Assembly (NCBI GenBank): GCA_030844895.1
Contig: CM061227.1
Span: forward strand, 113,939,603 to 114,003,602
Length of the DNA: 64,000 bases
Origin: Ambrosia x helenae
Taxonomy: Eukaryota; Streptophyta; Magnoliopsida; Asterales; Asteraceae
Direction: 5' to 3'
The translations under genes and the position numbers were made by a program. How positions within the stretch are numbered: the stretch's first letter is position 1; each line of letters begins with the position of its first letter. The notes beneath the pieces are model-generated. The model saw only the letters and a list, made by a program, of their open reading frames with translations, was not told the DNA's origin and did no database searches. Positions 35,327-46,456 of the stretch are shown piece after piece.

Positions 35327-38300
35327 ATGGATGGTCGTCGACATTCGGTTGATCTTCCTATCACAAAAACATTGATAGCTCTTCGAAGAGTACGGTCGCT
35401 TAGAGACCCAGACACTAACTCACTAGGCAGATTATCTAACTTTGTTGATAATATAAACTGGGAAACAAATTCTACCAATGAAATTGTTCTTGAACACGTA
35501 AATAGTTGCATTCATGAAAACGACGGTTTAGAGCCGAACAATTTGGGTTTATTTAGGCATAGTGATGATCATGTTGTTGATTGGGAGGCGTATCATGCTC
35601 AAAATACGTATAAACCGAAGTCGGGATTATGTAAGAAAGCTAATCAATCAGGTTTACTTCAAACGAATCAAGCAGCGATCTGTGAAAACAATTACAACGA
35701 TTTGCCGTGCACAATGCCTACAAGAGATTACTTGGAGGGTATGGGTTCATGCAATGAAGCAATGGAATTGTTCTTAGATCCACAAAGACAAGATCATAAT
35801 GGATTTAAAAGAAGATCAAACCATAGGAAGAATTATAAACCGTCCAAAACTGTAGGTGCTGATATCGTAAGTTGTGTAAACAGTCCATGTTTATCATTGA
35901 GTGATGTTTCATTTGGTGGGTGCGGGTCCAGTTGCGGGACACCATTATATGAAAATAAAGATGTTGATAATCAAGAAACCGATTACGATGGGTGTGGAAT
36001 TGGGTCCTGTTGGTCAAGTACTCCAAGATTCCGGGAAAACGGCGTTTCTAACCACTATGGTAACGAAACGACTCCTTTTTCTGAGAGTCCTAGGTGTCTG
36101 AGTCAGAAATTCAGACCAAAATCGTTTGATGAATTAGTGGGACAAAACATGGTATCGAAATCTCTTTTGAGTGCAATTTCAAGCAAAAAGATTACTTCTT
36201 TTTACCTTTTTCATGGGCCCGTGGAACAGGTAAATCATCTGCAGCAAGAATTTTTGCAGCTGCCTTGAATTGTTTATCGGCTGAAAAGAAAAAACCATGT
36301 GGGAATTGCCAAGAATGCACGTTGTTTTTTGCGGGAAGAAGTCGGGATGTTAAGGAAGTAGATTCAGTTAGTATGAATCAGGCTGAAAATCTTAGATATC
36401 TTTTAAAAAGTGCCATGCTCCCACCAGTTTCTTCAAGTTTTAAGGTTTATATAATTGACGAATGCCAGCTAATGCATGGGTCTACATGGTCAACTCTTGT
36501 GAATTGCCTCGAAGAAGTATCACGTCACATTGTTTTCATAATGATCACTCCCGACCTCAACAAGCTGCCACGTGGAATCATACCCATGTCCCAAAGATTC
36601 CAATTTTTGATGATTAGTGAAGCAGATATTGTTCAAAAGTTGGTGAAGATTTGTGCAGAAGAGGGATTCGATTATGATCAAGTTGCTTTGGAATCCATTT
36701 CTACACGATCTAATGGATCTCTAAGAGATGCAGAGATGACTTTAGAGCAATTGAGTTTGCTTGGGAAAAGAATAACCATGTCACTGACGCATGAATTAGT
36801 AAGCGACTTTATAAATTTGCTGTTCTTTTGTTCCTACTCGTTAAACTGGTATGCGTATATCAAGATTCGTTATTTATTTTCCTTTTGTACCGTGCAGATT
36901 GGTATTGTTTCTGATGAAGAATTGCTTGAGTTACTAGCTATGGCTTTATCATCCGACACTTCAAATACAGTTAAACGGGCCCGGGAGCTAATGAGATCAA
37001 GAATCGATCCTATGCAATTAATATCACAATTAGCAAATCTGATTATGGATATTCTTGCTGGGAAATTTCAGGATGACGCTTGTGAGGTTAAAAGACTGTT
37101 TTTCGAAAGACATACTTGTAAGTACATCTCATCACTATAAATCTATAATATATTTTCATTTTCCTGATCATGTTATTGAACATATATTAACCACATTTTC
37201 TGTTTATTTTAGCTGAAGCTGAACTGCAGCAACTTAATAATGCTTTAAAAATATTGTCTGAAACTGAAAAACAACTGAGAGCATCTAAGAACCAAACAAC
37301 ATGGCTCACTGTCGCTTTATTACAGTTGAGCTCTGCACCGTCATTCAATCCAAACGATTCAAGTTTGTATATAAGATCAGAACAGCCAAGAGGTATGAAT
37401 ATTGTACCTAAGTTAAATACAAAATCTTTAAAAAGTCCGATATTTGAATCTCTCTCATTTCTATATTAGTTTCTGTTGACGAGAGCATAAAACAACTTGT
37501 GCTATCTCAATGCAACCACAACAATGGATGTGAATCAGAAATGTTAAAAGACAAAGTGGCACTGGAGTTGATATGGAGTAGATCTATGGAATTATGCAAA
37601 TCCTTTTCGCTTAGTAACTTCCTTAAAAGACATGGGAATTTGGCCTCTGTTTGTTTTCACCAAGGTAATAATTTCTTAATAATCTTTCTTGCATCGCGTA
37701 AGATGTAATCAATTAATCTTTCTTATAATTAAATTTAGATTATATCCGAATTACGAGATTGTTTTTTTGTACATAGGATTGGCTGTTGTTGAACTTGAAT
37801 TCCAGCATCCCAATTATGCATCAAAAGCTGAGAAATCATGGAAGCCGATTGCAAGTGCATTACAAGCTGCATTGGGCTGCAATGTTGAGATCAGGATCTG
37901 CCATTCGGATAATCCAAAACTTAAGAAATCTTCATTTAGATTATTCGGTTGTGCTAGGGGAAACAAGCTTTTGTCCAACAAGAAAGGCACCAAATTATCT
38001 GAAAACATTAACGGCGTGTCTGATGATGGGTCCCATGGTATGCATACGTGTCAGAGAAAAGAAGCAGCAAGAATGATAAGAAATAGTGATGGAAATGCCT
38101 TGAGTATTGACTTTTCTGGTCAAGAACCATGTCAGCAGCCATGCTGCTGTTTTCCTCGAAGAGTGAAACATCATAAGAGGATTCTTTCATTAGACACTTA
38201 TACGACTAATGATACAGACAACAACCTTGCTTTACCTGTTTCCGAGATTACATCATCAAAAACATGTTCTTGCACTGGTGGAGCTCATGTCATTTGTGGT

Positions 38301-38595
38301 TTATGCAAAAAATTCACTTGTTGCAACGGGGTTGAAAGGTCAGATTCTTTTGTTTTACTTGGTTATACGTACTTAAATCAGTTAACCGTGCATTATGTAA
38401 CATGATTAGCAGCAAATGTGCAGGCAGAAAAAGGATTCCAAAGTGCATTGTTGGAAATCTCCCATGTTTCCTTTGAAGAAGGTACTGTCATATAATCTAA
38501 CATTTTACACAAACCGAGTTAAGTCGAAAATTAATTTTTCTTTTTTAATCTTGAAACAGGCGTGGCAGTTGAGGCTTCGACCTCATGTAGCATAG
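35327..38595 (+). CDS. STICHEL-like DnaX-type AAA+ protein, 7 coding exons, one frameshift
   Basis: Coding exons by homology and GT-AG sites: 35327-36798, 36898-37117, 37213-37392, 37470-37664, 37777-38338, 38424-38481, 38560-38595. Allowing one lost base, they give about 907 residues. The N-terminus (MDGRRHSVDLPITKTLIALRR) and the LRDPDTNS stretch match the STICHEL-LIKE 2 type (At4g24790 group). The DnaX-like ATPase starts near residue 258 (SQKFRPKSFDELVGQ). Next come the P-loop (about 299-307), a CxxCxxC zinc module (325-331, CGNCQEC) and a Walker-B-like IIDECQ (about 375-380). The C-terminus ends in the family's VHCWKSPMFPLKK-type tail. STICHEL proteins resemble the bacterial clamp-loader gamma/tau subunit; STICHEL itself controls trichome branching, while the role of the like-2 group is not established. 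The frame breaks inside the P-loop (36228-36230). Intron 1 is 99 bp and stop-free. Confidence 0.88.
36228..36230 (+). other. Frameshift: one base short in CCC run, STICHEL-like P-loop
   Basis: Upstream the frame reads ...FYLFHGP. Downstream, one base shifted, it reads GTGKSSAARIFAAALNC. The P-loop needs GGGCCC plus one more C before GTGG. As written, translation ends at 36266-36268. Confidence 0.85.
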
Positions 38596-38619
38596 ATTGA
38601 TGGATTATAAAGGTCTGCT

Positions 38620-39980
38620 GATGGTGTAAGTAAACACAGTTATCATATACAAGACTTCATGACAGTTCTAAATGTTTTGCTGTTTATCATGAGACTTGTA
38701 TTATATTTGCTTTGTTTAAGAAGGATCCATCGAAGAATATGTTTTTGGTTCGCATGACTTTGAAAGATTCTAACTCCTTTTATTGGATGCCCACATATAT
38801 TTTGGGTGACATATTGAACACTCCAAGTCCATGTAAATGGGTTAAAATCCCTCTCTAATTAGTGGTTAACAAACTATGTAGTTGATCCAGCAAATGTTAA
38901 TTATGATTTAAGTATTTCTCACTTCAGGCTTCAGCCTTAGAAAATACTTTGCTTACTTTTTAATTGATCAAATATCATTTTTTATCTTCTTGACTGTAGC
39001 AATTATTATTGATTTATTTCTGACCATAGCAACACCCTAGGCAAATGCCACGTCCAGTGAAAGGGATATTGAGTTTCTAAGAAATAACGTATGTGTGGAA
39101 TTCATATGCGGCGTGTGTTTGTGGTGAATGAGAAAATATAAACCGGATGTTAAGAAAACAAATATGCTAGTTTGTTATTTTATTCGAAGGTTTGTTATTT
39201 TGAAATTGCATAGCATTAAGAATATTTATTTAGCAAAAGATATTGTAGCACATTATAGACCTAAAGGCATTTAGAGTTCTTCCGATTCGAATTGGATCGT
39301 CGACCCAAAATTAAGTGATAGGAAAAAAATTTAAGTCTTGTTACTTTCGGCCCAACCTAGTCAAAAGTTTAAGATCTGCCACTGCCTAAAGGTAAGTATG
39401 AGTGGATTGTAATCGGCTTGTTAAGTTGAATTTTGAGGCATATGTATCATTACATTACTCGAGTCCTTCAAACTCTGGTGGGGTGGTAGAGACTTTTGGC
39501 TTTTGATGAGAAGACTAACCATCAAGGTTCAAATCCTGGCATGGGAATAATTTTGAGTTGGTTAATAGGTGCGTTGTATTCTATGCATTTTTTGATACTT
39601 CAAATCACAATCCATATTCAAGATATTCCAAAATGTGTATTATGATGTTTGATTGGATCGAGTGAAGAAAATGATGCGATATATCAAATAAACATACCCA
39701 ATAAAATCTCGCTTATAGCAAGTTACACGTAGGGTTTAAGGATAATAGGATGAAGACAAACGTTTTCTCTATCTTGGACGATGGAGATTGGAGAGGTTGC
39801 TTCCATCAATACCTCAAATTCCAAATGCTATGTATCAAACACAAAGGCCCTTTCCTAGTAAGAACATCCAGTCAGGTTCTTTTTAGTCTCTTTCTCAAAA
39901 TTATAAAAAAATATATATATAAGAGGTAATAGTTAGACCGCTTGAAGGATGAATACCTTTTCTTTATATGTACCTCGAAC
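38620..39980. other. Intergenic, one SINE-like segment
   Basis: There is no gene. A tRNA-like A box (GGGTGGTAGAG, about 39481) and B box (GGTTCAAATCC, 39526-39536) mark a SINE similar to the one split at 14855-17615. Confidence 0.5.
39470..39560 (+). mobile_element. tRNA-derived SINE head
   Basis: The A-box-like GGTGGGGTGGTAGAG and the B box GGTTCAAATCC are separated by about 45 bp with the shared text TTTTGATGAGAAG. The 3' end and target repeats were not identified. Confidence 0.5.
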
Positions 39981-40524
39981 TAGAGGTGAGCAAATCGGTT
40001 TTTTTTGCCGAACCGGTTTCGGTTTCAAACCGGTTCGCTACAGTACCGGTTCCTGGCCGAACCGGTTTCGGTTCCAAACCAGTTCGGTTTTGGACCGGTT
40101 TCGGTTCGGTTTCAGTTTCGGTTTGTTTTGGTTTCGGTTCTTAATCGGTTTTTCGCGCACTTTTTAAAATCGTATAAATTACATAAAATTTAACTTTTAA
40201 TAACTTTTAGGGTTTTTAAAAAAAAGAAATTGAATATTAATACAAAAAAACAAAGTTTTATTTGTGTTTATGGCCAAAAAATGTATTTTTCTTAAACCGG
40301 TTTCGGTTCGGTTTCGGGTTTTTTCGGTTTCGGCCGGTTTGTGTACCGGTTTCGGTTCGGTTTCTTTTGACCGGTTTTTCCGTCGGTTTTAGGCCGGTTT
40401 TTGGTTCGGTTCGGTTTGAGATTTTTTTAGTACCGGTTTCACGTGAAACCGGTTTTGACCGGTTTCGGTTCGGGTCGGTTTTTACCGGTTTCGGTTCCCG
40501 AACCGGTTTTTTTGCTCACCTCTA
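39981..40524. mobile_element. hAT-type MITE filled with GGTTTCGGTTC minisatellite
   Basis: The inverted ends TAGAGGTGAGCAAA and TTTGCTCACCTCTA are flanked by CCTCGAAC at 39973-39980 and 40525-40532 (8 bp). The interior is a degenerate ACCGGTTTCGGTTC array, which explains the Phe/Arg-rich open frames across it. Confidence 0.88.
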
Positions 40525-40573
40525 CCTCGAACGTTGTGTTTCCAAGTTCACTTAACGAAAGGAAAGAAAATCT

Positions 40574-40820
40574 TGTTTTTAATCATGTAAATGATATAAG
40601 TGCTAAACATAAGCGAAGTTGAAAACACAACGTACAGTATAAAACATGTTTTTAATCTTGTAAATGATATAAGTGCTAAACATTCAGTACTCACTAACAA
40701 CTTTATCATTGTTTTGGTGTAGAAAACACAACGTACAGTATAAAACATGTTTTTAATCATGTAAATGATATAAGTGCTAAACATTCAGTACTCACTAACA
40801 ACTTTATCATTGTTTTGGTG
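40574..40820 (+). repeat. Three tandem imperfect repeats
   Basis: Copies start TGTTTTTAATC at 40574, 40647 and 40748 and share GTAAATGATATAAGTGC. The second and third also share TCAGTACTCACTAAC. The first copy lacks about 28 bp. Confidence 0.8.
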
Positions 40821-41137
40821 TGTTCTTACACGATCAAACATAAATTCACGAGTTTAAGTCTAGTCTAAATGAATTACGGCTAGTTTTTGATTGAACCCAT
40901 GAACTTGTTTAGCAAACGGGTCAGGTTAGTGTCTACCCGACAGGTTGACCGGTAAAACCCACTTACGTTTTTTTGTTTCCAAAATGTACTTTATGTCATG
41001 TTTTAAAATTGTAATTTAACAGAGAAATTGAGACAAATTTTTAAAATTGTTTGAAATGTTTTGATTATTTTAGCTAAGAATTTCATCTAGCAAGTGAGCG
41101 CAGCCCAGTGGAGGTCAAAAGCTGCGAGTAGAAACCA

Positions 41138-44100
41138 ATGGCCGCCACCGTTACCATCACCACCACCATCAACCACCATCCTCTACCCTCACCCTTCTTC
41201 ACTCCCTCACCGTCCACCACCCTATTCCACCGTCATCTCCACCCCCACATAACCTCTCTATCCACTCTCAAAAAACACCCCCCTCTCTCTGCTATTCCTC
41301 CCCCAAACCAAAACCCTTCATCCTCAATATTCCTCCCTTTCCTCGAAGACCAAGACCCAGAACCAGACCCAGAACCAGACAACTCCAACTCACCAAAAGA
41401 CGAACCAATCACCGACCCAATTCATAAATTCTTCAAATTTCAAACTAATTCTCAATATCCAGACCCTCCTAACGAAGGCAAATTCACCCTCCAAAAAAAC
41501 CGCCGTTCTTCTTGGCACCTGTCTCCAAATCTCACCAATTCCGAACCCGAACAACCCGAACCTGAACCCGAATTAACCACCGATGAATACGGGGCATTAG
41601 AAGGTGATGTTATTGAATCTGGAAAGGAATTTGAAGTGGGAATTAGTAGTGTGAATAAAGTTATTGAAATTGCTAGGAATTTAGAGGAGAATGTGACATT
41701 AGGAGAGGCTATGGGTTCATTTGAAGGGAAGTTAAGTGAGAGAGAGTGTGTTGAAGTTTTGGGATTGATGGGTCAAGATGAGGGGTTAACAATGTGTTGT
41801 TTGTATTTCTTTGAGTGGATGAGTTTGCAGGAGCCTTCATTGGTTACTCCATGGGCTTATTCTGCTCTGTTTCCTGTGTTGGGAAGAGCACGAATGGGTG
41901 ATAAAGTTATGATCTTGTTTAATAATTTGCCGAATTCTGTGGAGTTTAAGCAAGTTCATGTGTATAATTCGGCTATTTCGGCTCTTTCGTATTGCGGGAG
42001 GTAGTCATTTTTATCTTTGTTGTCAATAACACATTTTTTATAGTATTGGATTATTACAAGTTAATGTGTATGATTACATGTTTTCGGCTCTTATTCATCG
42101 TTGGAGATATTCCTTTTTAATCTTATTGTCTAAGACATTGCTATTTAGAATGCGTTACTTGTTAAGATGTTTGATAATGTGTCTTGAGGACTTTGGGTGA
42201 TAAATGTTCTAAAATTAGAATAATAATAATATTTTGATTTTATAGCCTCCTCTGAGTCAAAATTATTGAATTGACATATGTATTGTTTGGTTTCATATGA
42301 TTCACATGGAATTTAAGAAAATGATTATCTAATTCTTGAACTTGCAACAATCACTTTCAGAACACATATCCAAAGAATGTGTTTTAAAAAGCGCTCGAGG
42401 CGCGCTTAAGCTCAAAGCGCATCTAGGCGTCACTCTGTGCGCCTTATGTAACACTAGGCGAGCATTGTACGAAAAGCGCAAGAAAAGCGCGTTTTTCGTT
42501 CACGGGGTGTTTTTGTGCTTAAAATTGTTATACATGTAGCTAAAAAGGTTGTACATTTAAGTTAAATGACTAAATTATATATAAACCTTATTTGTATCTA
42601 TATTTTGGGTAATTGATGCTTAAACCTATAGCATATATAAAAAATATTATATAATCGTCTTGCGTACGAAAAGCTCATTGCTTTTGCGCTTTGCGCCTCG
42701 GTTTTAGACCTCGTCGCTTTTGTGCGATTCACGCTTTTTAAAACCAAGCCAAACACCACCTAAAGATAGCGATGGTTACTCAATTTCACATTCATCCCAA
42801 TAAATTTGTTGTGTTCATCTTCGTCTGTTTTAACAATGTTTATGCTAATACGTATTTTTTTAAAATGGGACTTGGGCTTTTGTTTTAGGTATGATGATGC
42901 TTGGAGATTGTTTGAGGCGATGGAAAAGGACAACGTTGAACCTGATCACGTAACATGCTCTATAATGATTACAATCATGAGAAAAAAGGGCAATAGTGCG
43001 AAAGACGCATGGGAGTTCTTTGAAATCTTGAACATGAGAGGACTTAAATGGAGTTTAGAAGTCATGGGTGCTCTAATCAAATCGTTTTGTGACGAGGGTT
43101 TGAAGAAAGAAGCTCTTATTATCCAGTTAGAAATGGAGAAAAAAGGGATCGCTTCTAATGCAATTATCTACAACACGATTATAAATGCGTATAGCAAATC
43201 AAATCAAATTGAAGAAGCCGAAGGTCTATTTGCTGAAATGAAAACAAAGGGAATTGTTCCTACCGCTGCTTCTTACAACATTCTAATGGATGCATACAGT
43301 CGAAGAATGCAACCAGAGGTAATTGAAAAATTAATGGAAGAAATGGAAGAGACGGGATTAAAACCGGATGTTAAATCATATACGTGTTTAATAAGTGCTT
43401 ACGGACGCCAGAAGAGAATGAGTGACATGGCTGCTGATGTGTTCTTGAAGATGAAAAAGAATGGTATAAAACCGACATCCCATTCTTACACAGCTCTTAT
43501 ACACGCGTATTCAATCAGCGGGTGGCATGAAAAAGCTGATTTGGCATTCCAAAACATGTTACAAGAAGGGGTAAAACCGTCAATAGAAACCTACACGGCT
43601 TTACTGGATGCATTCAGACGAGCTGGTGACACTGAGTCGTTAATGCGAATATGGAAAATGATGATTAATGATAAAGTGGAAGGAACGCGAGTCACATTTA
43701 ATATTCTCGTGGACGGATTTGCTAAACAAGGTATGTATAGTGAAACACGAGATGTGATATTCGAATTTGGGAAAATTGGTTTTCCGCCGACTGTTATGAC
43801 ATATAACATGCTGATAAACGCGTATGCACGTGGAGGGCAAGAAGGTAAATTGCCACAATTGTTGAAGGAGATGGCTGTGCTACAACTGAAACCTGATTCG
43901 GTTACTTATTCCACAACGATTTATGCTTATGTTCGCGTTCGAGATTTTAAGAGGGCGTTTTATTATCATAAACAAATGGTGAAAAGTGGGCAAGTGCCTG
44001 ATGCCAAGTCGTATCATAAGTTGAGGTCGATTTTGGATGTGAAAGCTGCTACTAAGAACAGGAAAGATAAGAGCGCGATTATGGGTATAATTAGTAGTAA

Positions 44101-44205
44101 GTTGGGTTGGGTTAAGGTTAAGAAAAAGCAAAGAAAGATGAGTTTTGGAAGAACAAGAAGAAATGGACAAGGGCTCGCGGGTCGGATACAGTTGGAAGCA
44201 GATGA
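41138..44205 (+). CDS. EMB1006-like: P-type pentatricopeptide repeat protein, EMB1006/At5g50280-like, organelle-targeted
   Basis: Exon 1 is 41138-42000 and exon 2 is 42889-44205; the 888-bp phase-2 intron carries a repeat. Allowing one lost base near 44134, they give about 726 residues. The first about 60 residues are rich in Ser, Thr, Pro and His with almost no acid, as in plastid transit peptides. An acidic linker (DPEPDPEPDN) and HKFFKFQTNS and NRRSSWHLSP segments typical of this orthologue group follow. Exon 2 encodes about ten 35-residue PPR motifs in a row (for example YNTIINAYSKSNQIEEAEGL, SYTALIHAYSISGWHEKADL). PPR arrays bind organellar RNA; the Arabidopsis orthologue is annotated as embryo-essential. 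I place the stop at 44203-44205 because the shifted frame gives the Lys-rich DEFWKNKKKW tail expected for the family, while the uncorrected frame runs to 44329. Confidence 0.88.
42360..42745. mobile_element. MITE-like element in the PPR intron
   Basis: TTTTAAAAAGCGCTCG near 42382 and CGCTTTTTAAAACCAAG near 42733-42750 are inverted. The interior is rich in GCGC, GCGCTTAAG and CGCCT motifs, like the CATGGTTTAAAA hAT MITEs. No clear target duplication was found. Confidence 0.55.
44134..44136 (+). other. Frameshift: one base short in AAA run, PPR C-terminus
   Basis: The frame reads VKKKQRK, then becomes MSFGRTRRNGQG. One base over, the same DNA reads DEFWKNKKKWTRARGSD with a stop at 44203, which suits the family's basic tail and length. 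It is less certain than the P-loop case because the tail is poorly conserved. Confidence 0.7.
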
Positions 44206-44846
44206 TTCAAGATTTGACCTTTCATCTTGTTCTGTAAGAGCCCGTTGTAATTTACAACGTTCGAAAACCCGGCCTGACCTGATTGAACATGGGGAGGCGG
44301 GTTCGGTCCTCAAAACATGGACTGTTTAATGTGGTGAGCTGGAGGGTAGCTTCGACGGGTTGGGTTGGTTCATAAGGTGTAAAGAATGTTTTGTTGTTTG
44401 ATTACATACTCAGCTTTGTAAAGAAAACGTTGTATGTGTTGGTTTATTTTTTTTTTTTTTTTGTGTCTGATTGCCATAAGTTTTATGGTTGCAATTGTGT
44501 TTAGGATTACCATGGGGGTATTAGTAAGGTGATCGTTAGTCATTACAACTAGGGATTAAAAGAACCCCAGAGTCCCTTACCGGAAATCTAAAACATTTGG
44601 TATGGATATTCGGGTATGTAACATGGTATAATTATGTTCATTTCATACAAAACGCAAGTTACATATAATTAAGAAAAACACATATGAACATCATTTGCGT
44701 TTTAACATACTTACACATTACCTTATAGGTTCATATATATACATTTTTTTTTCATGAATTGCATCACTAACAAAATATTAACTTATTTATCAAAAAATAT
44801 GTGAACAGGGTAGTGACAATCACTCGCTAAGCATTGCTAACAGTTC

Positions 44847-45891
44847 TTATGGAGTGTACAACACATCAGCATCTCGGTTGTCTTCCATTGCTATATCAAC
44901 ATGTTCTTGGATGTTATTATCGACTTCTACATTCGCTTCATTTTGCACATCCCTGCATGAGCAACATTCTCTACCGGAGCAGGGAGTATCTGCACACCTA
45001 CATCTTCTTCATGTTCTTCAGCATCCTCTTCCTCATCATGGATTATATGGTTTCTATTTCTACGGTGATAAACCAAACCATAACGTCTCTGACCCTGCCT
45101 CACTTCGTTTATGTTGTTGAATGCTTCTAATTTTTCAACGACAATGGCTGTCGGTAAAGGATCATCCACAGTGGCATCATTGTTTAATAAAAGCAGACCA
45201 TCAATAGCATCAAGTTCATCTAGGTATTCTCTTAGAGAGACATAACGTCTTGCCATTTCAAAAATAAAAAAAATTCAAAAAAAAATAAAAAATAAAAAAA
45301 AACAAATAAGCTATACAAATGAAAAACACAAGTTAAAATGGAGTGACATCTCACTAGCACTTGAGTTATAAAGAAGTTTTATACATAGACTATAGGCTTT
45401 TGATTACTGACAATAGTATATTTTATCTTTTTTATTTGCCTGACACAGTCGACTGACAGAAAACGTCAGTACATCCTTTCAGTTAATTAATTATGACCTA
45501 AAAATATCTACAGTATGACGGCATATTAATCATTCCTCATAATTCTTTAAAACGCAAGTACAAACATTCATAAACACAAGTTGTAACAATTTTTGACGCA
45601 GGTATTAAAATGATCCCAAACTACACAAATTAAAACGCAATATACACATACTTGAAATCAAAAGAGCAATATCAAAATTCTAGCACAATTGTTGATACTT
45701 AGCAACTGATAGCAAACCTGATTTCAAAGTTTTTGCAGGTCGATCGTTGTTCTCCTTTGATCGTCTCTCATATTCGACTTCTGTTAAGTACCATTTTGTT
45801 ATTTAATTTCTTATTGTAAACGCAACTAATAATTGCACGCAATACTTTTACCATTTGTTATATACATACCTGATTTCTTCTTCGATGCCAT
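44847..45891 (-). CDS. Candidate small acidic protein gene, three exons, unrecognised
   Basis: I do not recognise this protein. On the minus strand a spliced model fits: exon 1 45891-45870 (MASKKKS), exon 2 45780-45699, and exon 3 from 45248, with phases that agree at both junctions. The product starts Lys/Arg-rich, continues KRYVSLREYLDELDAIDG and a NNINEVRQGQRRYGLVYHRR stretch, then a very acidic DEEEDAEEHEED run. The written frame stops at 44927-44929. One base shifted at a CCC run (44951-44953) it continues as DVQNEANVEVDNNIQEHVDI to a stop at 44847. Coding-like composition and agreeing splice phases are the only evidence. It could be a transposon-borne or decayed gene. It diverges from the TPR gene with about 570 bp between the starts. 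Confidence 0.4.
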
Positions 45892-46339
45892 TGTATAGTA
45901 AATTATTGTTTTTTTTTTTTTTTTTTTTTTTTTTTTGAAGAGATCAGTAAAAAAAACCCTAATATTAGGTTTGTTTTATAGATGGTGGGCAGTTTTCAAA
46001 GTTTGTTGGTTATTTCAGAAACTGCTATGTCAATTGAATGAGATTTGTAATTTGCCGTTTTTTTATTTTTCGTACAATTACTAATATGTCCTTATTCACG
46101 TTTTCAACAAATTTAATGACGCGTGATTTTTTACGATCGTGCCCTTAATTATCAACTTTAATCATCGACTCGAATTACTTCTTATCATTTTCTTACACGA
46201 AAACCCTTTTTACATTAACCTCACCCATGATTAAACAGCCTTTTTATGTTATCCAATCTCTAAAAACATATGAATTTCCAGATAGAAAAATCTCGGAAAA
46301 GAAGGAATAAGGATATTATTTTCGTACGCAAGGGAAGAG

Positions 46340-46347
46340 TATATAAA
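46340..46347 (+). promoter_or_regulatory. TATA box of the TPR gene
   Basis: TATATAAA lies 110 bp upstream of the start codon at 46457, in a suitable position for a leader of about 80 bases. Confidence 0.55.
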
Positions 46348-46456
46348 TCACTAGTGTAAGTATTATTGACAATAATAATAATAATAATAATAGTCATCTA
46401 CCCTTCTTCTTCTCCTGCAGCCAACAAACAACCAGTTAATACACCCTACCTAAAGA

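Noticed and set aside
39949..40555. Phe/Arg-rich frames of 62-97 codons
   Set aside because: They arise from the GGTTTCGGTTC minisatellite inside a hAT MITE.
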